Below the pieces are notes generated by a model, which ran no database searches, was not told the origin of the DNA, and was given only the letters and a program-made list of their open reading frames with translations. The position numbers were made by a program, and so were the translations under genes. A stretch of DNA of 50,384 bases, taken from positions 1-50,384 of the forward strand of contig CACKBK010000007.1 of NCBI GenBank assembly GCA_902598425.1. Reading direction: 5' to 3'. The stretch is from an uncultured Pelagibacteraceae bacterium. Its GTDB lineage: Bacteria > Pseudomonadota > Alphaproteobacteria > Pelagibacterales > Pelagibacteraceae. This document shows, in pieces, positions 8,573 to 17,728 of this stretch (the stretch's first letter is position 1; every line of letters begins with the position of its first letter).

Positions 8573-8601
8573 TTTACAATATATTCAAAAAGCGTTTTAA
8601 T
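8573..8601 (+). promoter_or_regulatory. candidate sigma-70 promoter for the aldehyde dehydrogenase locus
   Basis: TTTACA and TTTAAT hexamers are spaced by 17 bases. Transcription would start near 8608, only a few bases before the ATG of the Lys-rich reading frame at 8615, giving an almost leaderless message for that start but a ~160-base leader for the ATG at 8768. The -10 is weak and the region is AT-rich. Confidence 0.35.
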
Positions 8602-8614
8602 TTGAATTATAGAA

Positions 8615-10312
8615 ATGGTTAAGAAGGCTAAAAAGAGAAAGAAATCTAAAAAGTCGGTTAAATATAAATTAAAAAAAAAAGCGACAAAAAAAATTTCTAA
8701 ATCTTTAAAGAAAAAAAGTCTTAAGACCAAATCAAAAAATGTGCGAAACATAAACAACGGAGGAAAAATGAGTGCAGAAGCAATGAAAGTGTCTTCAGTT
8801 CTAGATACCTCTCATTTAAAGGTTAAATTTCCATTTAAAGCAAAATATGGAAACTACATAAATGGTAAATTTGTAGAGCCTAAATCTGGTAAGTATTTTG
8901 ATAATACTTCTCCTATTTCAAATGAGAAAATCTGTTCTGTAGCACGATCAAATGAAAAAGACGTAGATGCAGCACTAGATGCAGCTCACGCAGCTTTCCC
9001 TGAATGGGGAAAGACGGACATCACAACAAGATCAAACATCTTGTATAAGATTGCTGATGTTTTAGAAAAAAATCTAAACTTATTAGCTGTAGCTGAATGT
9101 TTAGATAATGGTAAACCAATCAGAGAATGTATGGCTGCTGATTTACCTTTGGTGATTGATCACTGGAGATATTTTGCAGGAGTAATTAGAGCTGAAGAAG
9201 GCTCTATTGCTGAAATAGCTAATAACCAATACTCATACAATTTTCATGAACCACTTGGAGTAGTTGGTCAGATAGTTCCATGGAATTTCCCATTACTAAT
9301 GGCAACATGGAAATTAGCTCCAGCTCTTGCTGCAGGTAACTGCTCAGTTTTAAAACCAGCTGAACAAACACCAGCATCAATTATGGTAATGATGGAACTT
9401 ATTGGAGATTTATTACCTCCAGGAGTTGTTAACATTGTTAGTGGTTTTGGATTAGAAGCTGGTAAACCTTTAGCATCCTCTAAAAGAGTTGCAAAGGTTG
9501 CATTTACTGGTGAAACAACTACTGGAAGATTGATTATGCAGTATGCTGCACAAAACATCATTCCAATCACATTAGAATTAGGTGGAAAATCTCCTAATAT
9601 CTTCTTTGAAGACGTCATGGATAAAGATGATGATTTCTTCGATAAATGTATTGAAGGGTTTGTAATGTTCAATCTAAACCAAGGTGAAGTTTGTACTTGC
9701 CCAAGTAGAGCTTTAATTCAAGAGTCGATCTATGATAAATTCATGGAAAGAGCTATTGCCAGAACAAAAGCAGTTGTGCAAGATAATCCTTTAAAAATGG
9801 AAACAATGATTGGAGCCCAAGCGTCAGTAGAGCAAATGGAGAAAATTAAATCTTATCTAGAGCTAGGTAAAAAAGAAGGCGCTAAAGTTCTAACAGGTGG
9901 AAGTGTTGCTAAGCTAAATAGTGGTTTGGAAAAAGGGAATTATATCCAACCAACTGTTTTTGAGGCTAAAAACAACATGAGAATATCTCAAGAAGAGATC
10001 TTCGGACCAGTTGTATCTGTGATTAAATTTAAAGATGAAGCAGAAGCATTAAAAATTGCTAATGATACTCTTTATGGTTTAGGAGCAGCTGTATGGACAA
10101 GGAATGGAAATATAGCTCACAGAATGGGTAGAGCAATACAAGCAGGAATAGTGTGGACTAATTGTTATCATGCTTATCCAGCTCACTCACCATTCGGTGG
10201 TTACAAACAATCAGGAGTTGGAAGAGAAACTCACAAAATGATGCTTAATCATTATAGACAGAATAAGAACCTACATGTTTCTTATGCTGAAAAAAAATTA
10301 GGCTTCTTTTAA
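8615..10312 (+). CDS. Acetaldehyde dehydrogenase-type ALDH with Lys-rich N-terminal extension
   Basis: An NAD-dependent aldehyde dehydrogenase of the AldB/ExaC (acetaldehyde to acetate) group. The catalytic core has ELGGKSPN with the general-base Glu, the nucleophile Cys in [11 protein letters not shown], and the [12 protein letters not shown] cofactor loop. The open frame is 565 codons, but the family normally begins near YGNYINGKF. An internal ATG at 8768, preceded by GGAGGA at 8759-8764, would give a normal 514-residue enzyme. The upstream 51 codons are in frame without a stop and contain 23 Lys and 2 Arg, a histone-H1-like composition. Either the enzyme carries a basic tail, or 8768 is the true start and the upstream part is a leader. 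A DUF779 gene follows, as in many AldB loci. Confidence 0.88.
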   Translation: MVKKAKKRKKSKKSVKYKLKKKATKKISKSLKKKSLKTKSKNVRNINNGGKMSAEAMKVSSVLDTSHLKVKFPFKAKYGNYINGKFVEPKSGKYFDNTSPISNEKICSVARSNEKDVDAALDAAHAAFPEWGKTDITTRSNILYKIADVLEKNLNLLAVAECLDNGKPIRECMAADLPLVIDHWRYFAGVIRAEEGSIAEIANNQYSYNFHEPLGVVGQIVPWNFPLLMATWKLAPALAAGNCSVLKPAEQTPASIMVMMELIGDLLPPGVVNIVSGFGLEAGKPLASSKRVAKVAFTGETTTGRLIMQYAAQNIIPITLELGGKSPNIFFEDVMDKDDDFFDKCIEGFVMFNLNQGEVCTCPSRALIQESIYDKFMERAIARTKAVVQDNPLKMETMIGAQASVEQMEKIKSYLELGKKEGAKVLTGGSVAKLNSGLEKGNYIQPTVFEAKNNMRISQEEIFGPVVSVIKFKDEAEALKIANDTLYGLGAAVWTRNGNIAHRMGRAIQAGIVWTNCYHAYPAHSPFGGYKQSGVGRETHKMMLNHYRQNKNLHVSYAEKKLGFF

Positions 10313-10327
10313 TCAATAATATATACT

Positions 10328-10352
10328 GGCCCATGATTCTATATCATGGGCC
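10328..10352 (+). other. perfect 10-bp stem-loop between ALDH and DUF779 genes
   Basis: GGCCCATGAT, a 5-base loop TCTAT, then ATCATGGGCC form a perfect stem that is GC-rich for this genome. It starts 15 bases after the ALDH stop and ends 11 bases before the preferred DUF779 ATG. No U-run follows, so it is not a classical terminator. It could stabilise the ALDH message or limit translation of the downstream gene. It contains an in-frame ATG (10346) that would be buried in the stem. Confidence 0.7.
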
Positions 10353-10363
10353 GTACTTTAAAA

Positions 10364-10714
10364 ATGAAAGTATCAGCAACAAATTCAGCACTCAATCTGC
10401 TATCTGAACTCCAACAAAAATATGGAGATAAACTTATGTTTCATCAATCAGGCGGTTGTTGTGATGGAAGTGCCCCTATGTGTTTTCAAGAAGGAGAATT
10501 TCCTCTTGGGGATAATGATATTAAGTTAGGTGAAATAGGAGGGGTTCCTTTTTATATGAATGGTGATCAATATGAAAAATGGAAACATACCGACCTAACA
10601 ATCGATGCTGTTAAAGGAATTGGTGGAATGTTCTCATTGGATAATGGGACAGGTCGCAGATTTCTGACCAAATCAGAAATCTGCTTAGTCGTTGATAACG
10701 ACGAAAAAAAATAA
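10364..10714 (+). CDS. DUF779-family protein, aldehyde dehydrogenase partner
   Basis: A 116-residue protein from the ATG at 10364 (MKVSATNSALNLL). An in-frame ATG at 10346 lies inside the hairpin stem and adds six residues that the family lacks. DUF779 marks are the Cys-rich HQSGGCCDGSAPMC, GGVPFYMNG, and the C-terminal GRRFLTKSEICL. The family is typically found beside AldB-type acetaldehyde dehydrogenases, as here, but its biochemical role is not established. The clustered cysteines suggest metal binding or redox chemistry; this is inference. It converges with the GYD gene. Confidence 0.85.
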   Translation: MKVSATNSALNLLSELQQKYGDKLMFHQSGGCCDGSAPMCFQEGEFPLGDNDIKLGEIGGVPFYMNGDQYEKWKHTDLTIDAVKGIGGMFSLDNGTGRRFLTKSEICLVVDNDEKK

Positions 10715-10721
10715 ATTTTCT

Positions 10722-11039
10722 TTATTGTCCTGGTGCTTTGTAGCCAATCTTACTTGCTTTAGTTGTAGCTTTTGTAAAATCTATTGCCTCTAATATTGAC
10801 AAGTTTTTTACAGCTCCTGATGCTTCAACAACTAATTTAATTGCTGCGAAATCATCAAAACTTGGTACTTCAACAACAACTATAAAATCGTATGAACCTC
10901 TTACTATGTCCATCATATGACAAGTTCCACTCATCGCTTTTACAAGCTGTTCCACAACTGCTTTTCTATCACTAGTAGGATCTTTTAAAAAACCTTGAAA
11001 AGCTTTTTCAGTGTAGTTTCCCATTATATATGCTTTCAT
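10722..11039 (-). CDS. GYD-domain protein
   Basis: A 105-residue alpha/beta ferredoxin-like-fold protein of the GYD domain family, named for a motif seen here as GSYDFIVVVEVPS. The rest (DFAAIKLVVEASGAVKNLSILEAI) fits the domain's second half. The function of the family is unknown; it resembles small dimeric sensor or monooxygenase-type barrels. A strong AAGGAG Shine-Dalgarno lies 6-7 bases before the ATG (within 11047-11052), suggesting efficient translation. It is divergent from the aldehyde dehydrogenase at 11140 and convergent with DUF779, so it sits between two aldehyde-oxidising loci. Confidence 0.83.
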   Translation of the reverse strand: MKAYIMGNYTEKAFQGFLKDPTSDRKAVVEQLVKAMSGTCHMMDIVRGSYDFIVVVEVPSFDDFAAIKLVVEASGAVKNLSILEAIDFTKATTKASKIGYKAPGQ

Positions 11040-11139
11040 ATAACACTCCTTTTTTTTGATAGTATAATATCCCCGAATGCCTTGTAGATATGATTTATTT
11101 GCACACTAGACACTTTAAAAGGTCATGCTAGATTAAAAT

Positions 11140-12582
11140 ATGTACGAAAAATATGGACAATTTACAGATGGTAAATGGCATAAGTCCTCAATTGGCGAAA
11201 CGTACGAAGTAATTAATCCGGCAAATGAAGAAGTGCTTGGTCAAGCATCTAAAGCTTCTCCGGAAGATGTAAATAAAGCATTATTGTCAGCACAAAAAGG
11301 TTTAGAGGTTTGGAAAAAAACACCTCCTTGGCAACGTGCATATGTTTTAAGAAGAATTGCAGATAAGATGAGAGAAAAGCAAGATATACTTGCTAAATGG
11401 ATGACGCTTGAAGTTGGAAAACCTTTTGCAGAGGCAAAAGGTGAAGTTAACGGGGCTGCGGATATATATGAATGGAATGCTGAAGAGACAAAAAGAATTT
11501 ACGGCCAAACAGTTGAGAGTAGATTTGAAGATACTAGAGTTCACGTTTATTATCAGCCAGTCGGAGTAGTTGCAGCGTTGGTTCCATGGAACTTTCCCTT
11601 AGTTCTATCTGCAAGAAAAATTTCTACAGCGTTAGCTGCAGGATGTTCAGTAATCGTTAAACCAGATGTAATAACGCCAGGTGTTGTAATGGAACAAGTT
11701 GAAATTTGTAGAGAATGTGGTGTCCCTCCTGGAGTTGTTAATTTATTATCCGGGGATCCCCCAAGTATTGCCCAACAGCTAATTGCATCCGATATAGTTA
11801 AAAAAATATCAATAACTGGATCTTCAAGAGTAGGAAAATTAATTCTCAAACAAGCAGCCGATAAAGTTCAAAGAGTAACAATGGAACTAAGCGGTCATTC
11901 ACCTTTTATAGTCTTTGACGATGCCGATATTAAAAAAGCGACCGATATGGCAATTGCTGCGAAATTTAGAAACAATGGACAAGTTTGTATTTCACCGAAC
12001 AGATTTTATATACAAGAAAGTAAGAAAGATGAATTTGTAAATCTTTTTATTGAAAAAACAAAAAAATTAAAAATTGGAGATGGAATGGATCCTGATGTTC
12101 AACTAGGTCCACTAACTACTAAAAAAAGATTAAATGAAATTGAGGAATTGGTTGAGACCACAAAGAAAGAGGGTGCAAAAGTACTTTTAGGGGGAAAGAG
12201 ACCTCAAGGTTTTAACAAAGGTTATTTTTACGAACCAACAGTGTTTGATAATGTTAAAGATGATTTTACAATAATGAAGGTAGAACCTTTTGGACCATTA
12301 GTTCCAATGTTATCTTTCAAATCTTTTGATGAAGTAATTGAGAGGGCAAATAATCATGACCTTGGATTATCAAGTTATATTTGCACAAACTCCATGGAAA
12401 AAGCGCACAGAGCCTCTGAATTAATGGAGACAGGAACTGTTGCTGTTAACACTCCTTTAGTTGCAATTGCTGAAGCACCCTTTGGAGGTATTAAGCAAGC
12501 TGGATATGGAAGAGAAGGTGGTTCAATGGCAATAAAAGATTATTTAAATGTTAAATATACTCACCTTGGATTAAAAGGTTAG
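11140..12582 (+). CDS. Aldehyde dehydrogenase family protein (BADH/SSADH-like)
   Basis: A 480-residue NAD(P)-dependent aldehyde dehydrogenase of typical length. It has the PWNFPLVLSARK cofactor segment, the catalytic Cys in NNGQVCISPNR, the TGSSRVGK loop, and EPFGPLVPML near the C-terminus. The general-base motif reads MELSGHSP where most relatives have MELGGxxP, a Gly-to-Ser change beside the Glu. The likely substrate is a semialdehyde or amino-aldehyde, but the sequence does not decide it. It differs clearly from the AldB-type enzyme 900 bases upstream. ppc begins 6 bases after its stop and may be co-transcribed. Confidence 0.9.
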   Translation: MYEKYGQFTDGKWHKSSIGETYEVINPANEEVLGQASKASPEDVNKALLSAQKGLEVWKKTPPWQRAYVLRRIADKMREKQDILAKWMTLEVGKPFAEAKGEVNGAADIYEWNAEETKRIYGQTVESRFEDTRVHVYYQPVGVVAALVPWNFPLVLSARKISTALAAGCSVIVKPDVITPGVVMEQVEICRECGVPPGVVNLLSGDPPSIAQQLIASDIVKKISITGSSRVGKLILKQAADKVQRVTMELSGHSPFIVFDDADIKKATDMAIAAKFRNNGQVCISPNRFYIQESKKDEFVNLFIEKTKKLKIGDGMDPDVQLGPLTTKKRLNEIEELVETTKKEGAKVLLGGKRPQGFNKGYFYEPTVFDNVKDDFTIMKVEPFGPLVPMLSFKSFDEVIERANNHDLGLSSYICTNSMEKAHRASELMETGTVAVNTPLVAIAEAPFGGIKQAGYGREGGSMAIKDYLNVKYTHLGLKG

Positions 12583-12588
12583 TAATAA

Positions 12589-15279
12589 ATGTTAAAAAGA
12601 GATCTCTACTACGAAAGAATCCCTACAAAATCACTTAGAGACGATGTTCGATATCTTGGAAATATACTTGGAAGAGTAATTAAAAAACAAGAGGGAGAAA
12701 ACTTTTTTAATTTGGTTGAAAAAATTAGATTACTTTCTAAAGCAAATAAAAAGAATAAAAACGATAAGCTTAGATTTAAAAAAATAATTTACGAAATCCA
12801 AAAATTAAGTCCAAAAAATATATTTAAACTCTCAAGAGCATTTAATCATTTCATGAACTTTATAAATTTGAGTGAAACAATTGATGCATCAAGAAAACTT
12901 GATGAATTTGAAAATTCAGAATCCAAGAAAAAATATGACAATATTTTTATAGAGGAAATTTTTGAGGGCCTATTTAGAAATAAAAAAATACCACCAAACA
13001 AAATCTACAATATTGCAAAAAATCTTAATATAGGAATAGTACTAACCGCACATCCAACAGAAGTTAAAAGACGAACTTTAATTCAAAAATACCATAAAAT
13101 TATTGAAATAATGGAACAAAGAGAATTAATTAAAAAATTTCCTTCAAAAACTAAAATTTTAGAAAAAAAACTCTATGATGAATTTACAATAATTTGGAAT
13201 ACTGACGATTTAAAAAGATTTAAACCAACACCATCTGAGGAAGCTAGATGGGGATTAGCAGTAATTGAAGATAGTCTTTGGGAAACAATTCCAAAAGTTT
13301 ATAGAAGATTAAATGCAATTTTCTTGAAACATATGGGAAAAAATCTTCCAAAAAATTTTAATCCAATTGAATTTGGCTCATGGATGGGAGGTGATAGGGA
13401 TGGAAATCCAAATGTTACATCTATTGTTACCAAAGAGGTAATTCTATTATCAAGATGGGAAGCAGCTAAATTATATGAAAAGGAGCTAACTAAACTTATT
13501 CGAGGACTATCAATGGATAAATGTTCAAATAAAATTAAAAAACAGACAGGAAAAACATTTGAACCTTACAGAGTATTTTTAAGACCCTTAAGAGATAAGA
13601 TGAGAGTTACACATAGATCCATAGAGCAATATTTAGTTAATAAAAAACCATTAAATAATAAAAATTTACTATCCTCTAAAGAGGAAATACTTAAACCTTT
13701 AAGAGTAGTAAGGGAGTCACTAGAGCAAAACCAAAGTGAAAACATTGCAAGTGGAGAACTTTTAGATTTAATGAGGAGAGCAAAATGCTTTGGTATAAAT
13801 TTAGCAAAATTAGATATTAGACAAGAGTCTTCAAGACATTCACAATTAATAGCAGAGTATGTTAAAAAAAAATTCAATCAAAATTACAGTCATTGGGATG
13901 AAAATAAGAAAATCAATTTTTTATCTAAAAACATTAAAAGTAAAAAAAACAATATTAATAATTTCATATTTAAAAACAGAGAAAATAAAGAGGTATGGTC
14001 AACTTTTAAAGCCATAGCTTCAGAACCTTCAGAATGTTTAGGTGCTTATGTAATTTCAATGACTTCATCTGCATCAGATATTTTAACAGTGTCATTTCTT
14101 CAAAAAGAAGCAAAAATAAAAAATAAATTAAGAGTTGTTCCATTATTTGAGACTTTAGATGATTTAATTAATGCTAAACCAATAATGGAAAAATTGTTTT
14201 CATTAGGATGGTATAGAAAGTTAATTAATTACAAACAAGAGATTATGATAGGCTATTCAGATTCTAGTAAAGATGCTGGCAAGCTATCAGCAAGTTGGCA
14301 TCAATATAAGCTTCAAGAAGAAATTTTAAAACTTACCAAAAAATATAAAATTGACGTTACTTTCTTTCATGGACGAGGTGGATCTGCTGGTAGAGGAGGG
14401 GGACCAATAAGATCAACATTAAGATCTCAACCTCCTGGATCTGTAAATGGAAAAATTAGAATTACAGATCAAGGTGAAATGATACAACAAAAATATGGTT
14501 ATGAACCATTAGCAAAATATAATCTATGTAGTTATATTGGGACTGTGATGCAAGCTACATTAAAACCACCCCCGGCACCAAAAGAGAAATGGAGGAGTTT
14601 AATAGAGGCTATGACAAAAATTTCAACCAAATCATATAGAAAAAATATAAATTATAGCTCAGACTTTATAAGATATTTTAGAACTGTTACACCCCATGTT
14701 GCTCTTGGAAAATTATCAATAGGATCAAGACCTTCAAAAAGAAAAAATGTCGATAACATACAAAGTTTAAGAGCGATACCCTGGGTGTTTGCATGGACTC
14801 AGATAAGATTATTTTTACCTGCCTGGCTTGGAACAGGCGAAGCTTTAAAATTTTCCTCAATTAAAAAAAATTTAAAAACGCTAATCGATATGGAAAAAAA
14901 TTGGCCTTTTTTCAATTCAACAATGGATATTTTAGATATGGTTATCTCAAAAGTAGACCCAGATATTTCAGAAGTATATGAAAATAATATGGCAGATCAC
15001 AGTTTAAGAAAAGTTGGCGATAAACTTAGAAATGAATTTAATACAATAAAAAGATTGAACAAAAACATCACACCTAAAGTAATTATTGGACAAAGGAAAA
15101 AATTTAGGGGAAATATAATTGTTAGAGATATTTATTCAGAAGTACTTAATATTTTACAAGCAACAGTTATGAAAAAACTTTCAAAAAGAAAAATTAACAA
15201 AAATCATAAAAAATATCTAAATGATGCAATGATGACTTCAATTGCAGGTATATCAGCAGCAATGAAAAATACTGGATAA
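12589..15279 (+). CDS. ppc: Phosphoenolpyruvate carboxylase
   Basis: An 896-residue enzyme that carboxylates PEP to oxaloacetate with bicarbonate, feeding the TCA cycle. Hallmarks: catalytic His155 in LTAHPTEVKRRT, GGDRDGNPNVT, the Gly-rich loop FHGRGGSAGRGGGP followed by the ITDQGEM segment, AIPWVFAWTQ, and the C-terminal AAMKNTG that binds the allosteric effector in the family. It is unusually Lys/Asn-rich, in keeping with genome composition. The ccdA start follows the stop directly with no gap. Anaplerotic carbon fixation by this enzyme is known in marine heterotrophs, including SAR11. Confidence 0.97.
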   Translation: MLKRDLYYERIPTKSLRDDVRYLGNILGRVIKKQEGENFFNLVEKIRLLSKANKKNKNDKLRFKKIIYEIQKLSPKNIFKLSRAFNHFMNFINLSETIDASRKLDEFENSESKKKYDNIFIEEIFEGLFRNKKIPPNKIYNIAKNLNIGIVLTAHPTEVKRRTLIQKYHKIIEIMEQRELIKKFPSKTKILEKKLYDEFTIIWNTDDLKRFKPTPSEEARWGLAVIEDSLWETIPKVYRRLNAIFLKHMGKNLPKNFNPIEFGSWMGGDRDGNPNVTSIVTKEVILLSRWEAAKLYEKELTKLIRGLSMDKCSNKIKKQTGKTFEPYRVFLRPLRDKMRVTHRSIEQYLVNKKPLNNKNLLSSKEEILKPLRVVRESLEQNQSENIASGELLDLMRRAKCFGINLAKLDIRQESSRHSQLIAEYVKKKFNQNYSHWDENKKINFLSKNIKSKKNNINNFIFKNRENKEVWSTFKAIASEPSECLGAYVISMTSSASDILTVSFLQKEAKIKNKLRVVPLFETLDDLINAKPIMEKLFSLGWYRKLINYKQEIMIGYSDSSKDAGKLSASWHQYKLQEEILKLTKKYKIDVTFFHGRGGSAGRGGGPIRSTLRSQPPGSVNGKIRITDQGEMIQQKYGYEPLAKYNLCSYIGTVMQATLKPPPAPKEKWRSLIEAMTKISTKSYRKNINYSSDFIRYFRTVTPHVALGKLSIGSRPSKRKNVDNIQSLRAIPWVFAWTQIRLFLPAWLGTGEALKFSSIKKNLKTLIDMEKNWPFFNSTMDILDMVISKVDPDISEVYENNMADHSLRKVGDKLRNEFNTIKRLNKNITPKVIIGQRKKFRGNIIVRDIYSEVLNILQATVMKKLSKRKINKNHKKYLNDAMMTSIAGISAAMKNTG

Positions 15280-15987
15280 ATGATTGAATTATTCATTGCA
15301 TTTGGTGCTGGCCTTTTAAGTTTTTTATCACCTTGTGTATTACCATTGATACCTGGATATATATCCTACATCTCTGGTAGCTCATTGAATGAGTTAGTCG
15401 AAAAAAAAAATATTAACCTAATTCCAATAATTTTATTCACCATCGGTTTTTCTGTTGTTTTCATTATTTTTGGTGCTGCAGCAACTTATCTTGGAAAGTT
15501 GTTACTTAGTAATTCTAACGAACTAAGAATTTTTGCAGGAGTAATAATAATAATTTTTTCACTTCAAATATTAGGTGTAATAAACATAAGTTTTTTAAAT
15601 TACGAAAAAAGAATACATTCAGAAAAAAATATTGGAATTTTTGGTCCAGTGTTGGTTGGCTTTGCTTTTGGTTTTGGATGGACACCATGCATAGGCCCTA
15701 TTTTGGGCTCAATACTTGCTTTAGCATCAACAGAGGAAAATATTAATAGAGGGATAATATTATTATTTTCTTATTCAATGGGTCTTGCAATACCCTTCAT
15801 ATTATCGGGCTACTTATTACAAAAGTTTTTGGTGGTTTCAAAAAATATTAAAACAAAAATGAATATAATAGTAAAAACAGGTGGTATCTTATTATTATTA
15901 ACAGGGTTACTTATTTTAACAAATCAGTTACAAGCTTTAGGTTTTTACTTATTAAGATATATGCCTTTTTTACAAAATTTAGGATAG
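15280..15987 (+). CDS. ccdA: CcdA-type thiol-disulfide transmembrane reductase
   Basis: A 235-residue protein of six predicted membrane helices. The two reactive cysteines of CcdA are present: one in SPCVLPLIPGYISYISG in the first helix and one in GWTPCIGPILGSIL in the fourth. CcdA moves reducing electrons from cytoplasmic thioredoxin to the periplasm, for cytochrome c maturation and related thiol chemistry. It lacks the periplasmic domains of full DsbD. The ATG abuts the ppc stop and azoR follows 3 bases later, so the three genes are likely one transcript, though no functional link is obvious. Confidence 0.93.
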   Translation: MIELFIAFGAGLLSFLSPCVLPLIPGYISYISGSSLNELVEKKNINLIPIILFTIGFSVVFIIFGAAATYLGKLLLSNSNELRIFAGVIIIIFSLQILGVINISFLNYEKRIHSEKNIGIFGPVLVGFAFGFGWTPCIGPILGSILALASTEENINRGIILLFSYSMGLAIPFILSGYLLQKFLVVSKNIKTKMNIIVKTGGILLLLTGLLILTNQLQALGFYLLRYMPFLQNLG

Positions 15988-15990
15988 TTT

Positions 15991-16569
15991 ATGAAAATTT
16001 ATCAAATCGACTCTAGCGCTAGAAAAGAAGGCTCTACATCAAGACAACTATCAAAAAAACTTCTTAATAAAATTAAAAAACCTGGTGATGAAATAATTTA
16101 TAGAGACTTAGATGATGAAATGCTTTTTATTTCTAAATTAACCGAGTCAGGTATGAAGATACCTTTAGAAAAACAAACTGAAGATCATAAAAAAATGTTT
16201 GAATTATCTGATAAATTGGTTTTAGAACTCAAAGAAAGCGACATAATTATAATCTCAGCACCAATTTATAATTTTGGTCCACCAGCAACTTTAAAAGCAT
16301 GGTCTGATCTTGCAGCACGTGTTGATACTACATTTAAGTATACGCCAGATGGAAAAAGAATTGGATTACTAAAAAATAAAAAAGCTTATTTAGTAATTAC
16401 TTCAGGAGGAACCAAAATTGGAAGTAAGGAAGATTTTTTAACACCTTGGTTAACTTTAATGTTAAATTTTTTTGGAATTACGGATATTAAAATTATCTCT
16501 GCTGATCAAATGTCAATAGATTATGAAAAATCTATTGCAAAAGCAGAAAAGGAAATTGAAAATTTATAA
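15991..16569 (+). CDS. FMN-dependent NADH-azoreductase-like flavoprotein
   Basis: A 192-residue flavodoxin-like protein of the AzoR/NQO group. It has the FMN phosphate-binding start IDSSARKEGSTSRQLS, the SAPIYNFGPPATLKAWSD isoalloxazine segment, and the VITSGGTK loop. Members use NAD(P)H to reduce quinones and azo compounds by two electrons and probably protect against quinone stress. The length is typical. It is the last gene of the ppc-ccdA run, and its 3' end overlaps the convergent dioxygenase by 6 bases. Confidence 0.9.
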   Translation: MKIYQIDSSARKEGSTSRQLSKKLLNKIKKPGDEIIYRDLDDEMLFISKLTESGMKIPLEKQTEDHKKMFELSDKLVLELKESDIIIISAPIYNFGPPATLKAWSDLAARVDTTFKYTPDGKRIGLLKNKKAYLVITSGGTKIGSKEDFLTPWLTLMLNFFGITDIKIISADQMSIDYEKSIAKAEKEIENL

Positions 16570-17667
16570 ATTATATTTTCTTTTAAGATGACGAAGTTTT
16601 CCTTCAGTGCTATCAAATTCAATATAACAACCTTGTAAAAATCTATTACCCTCATTTACATCAAATTCTGTTCTTCCGTGCAGTAATCTGTGGTTATCCA
16701 TCATTAATAAATCACCAGGCTGTAACTTAAATTCAATTCTATACTTTTTAGAGTTATATAAATCTGAAATTTTTTTCCTAGCTTTATAATAAAGATCTAG
16801 ATCTTTTTTTTCTAAAATTGGTACATAATCAAGTCTTGGACTAAATCTAACTTGCTTAAATTGATTGTCCTCATCTAATTTTATAAGTTCAGACCAATCT
16901 TCTAAAACAACATCTTTATCAATAAATTTAAAACGAACTTTTACTTTAGTTAAAATATCATAAAATTCAGGATTATCTTTTTTAAGAGTCTCGGTAACAG
17001 TAAAACCATCAACTAAAGTTGAAAAACCACCTTTAACTTCATTTGTAATGCAATGTAAGATTTGAATACATGGAACAGGATTTCTATAAGGGTTATCAGT
17101 ATGAGGCGCTAATGGCAAAGATGTATATGCGAGATCATTAGGATTTGGTTTTGATTTTACATTAAAGTGTTCACCAAAATTAGTTCTTCTTACACTTCCA
17201 ATTGAATTTGCAAATTTAACTAAATAGTTATCTTCGGTTGGGACTTTTTTAATTATTACAAATCCATATTTATAAAAAGAAACTAAAATATTATACATTT
17301 CTTGAGACTCAAATAAGTCATCTTTGAATTCAAAATTTTTAATTGATTTGAGACTAGAGTCCCATTTTATCTTTTCAATAGAATGAACATCAATATCTTT
17401 TTTTGAAAATTCTTGAGCAATTAAATTAATATCAAGTTTTGAATTTACTCCATCATTAAAGTTAATTTCTAAAATTTGATCTTTAATTTGTGCTTCTTTA
17501 ATTTGAACCTCTACATCTAAAGAAGTTGGATCAAAAAGCCTTTGTTGAGTTCCCTTATCTAAATGCTTTTCCCCATTTGCTCTTTCTCGAAGCCAAAATG
17601 GATGAATTTCCTCACTTGAAGTTCCGTTTTTATAAAAAACTTTATTATTACTTAATTCAATTTTCAT
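16564..17667 (-). CDS. Gamma-butyrobetaine hydroxylase-like 2OG-Fe(II) dioxygenase
   Basis: A 367-residue two-domain protein. Residues ~1-85 form the small N-terminal DUF971-like domain with IHPFWLRERA and FDPTSL, as in gamma-butyrobetaine and trimethyllysine hydroxylases. The rest is a TauD-type double-stranded beta-helix with iron ligands His189 and Asp191 (APHTDNPYRNP) and His330 (DNHRLLHGRTEF), followed by the 2-oxoglutarate-binding Arg. In the family it hydroxylates gamma-butyrobetaine to carnitine or degrades related quaternary amines. No other carnitine gene is adjacent, so the substrate is inferred from domain layout only. Monocistronic. Confidence 0.88.
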   Translation of the reverse strand: MKIELSNNKVFYKNGTSSEEIHPFWLRERANGEKHLDKGTQQRLFDPTSLDVEVQIKEAQIKDQILEINFNDGVNSKLDINLIAQEFSKKDIDVHSIEKIKWDSSLKSIKNFEFKDDLFESQEMYNILVSFYKYGFVIIKKVPTEDNYLVKFANSIGSVRRTNFGEHFNVKSKPNPNDLAYTSLPLAPHTDNPYRNPVPCIQILHCITNEVKGGFSTLVDGFTVTETLKKDNPEFYDILTKVKVRFKFIDKDVVLEDWSELIKLDEDNQFKQVRFSPRLDYVPILEKKDLDLYYKARKKISDLYNSKKYRIEFKLQPGDLLMMDNHRLLHGRTEFDVNEGNRFLQGCYIEFDSTEGKLRHLKRKYNL

Positions 17668-17728
17668 AAGGTTTCTTAAGAATTATTTATAAATTTACAT
17701 TAATCAAGATAAATAGTATGTCGTCTGC

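Noticed and set aside
8560-8757. 65-codon hydrophobic minus-strand frame
   Set aside because: It is the antisense image of Lys-rich codons (AAA/AAG read as Phe/Leu) and has no independent support.
10328-10352. Intrinsic terminator after the ALDH gene
   Set aside because: The stem is strong but GTACTTTAAAA follows, not a U-run; the partner DUF779 gene starts 11 bases later.
16309-16324. Second CACGTG site as another parS
   Set aside because: It lies within a coding gene and its flanks do not match the parS arms.
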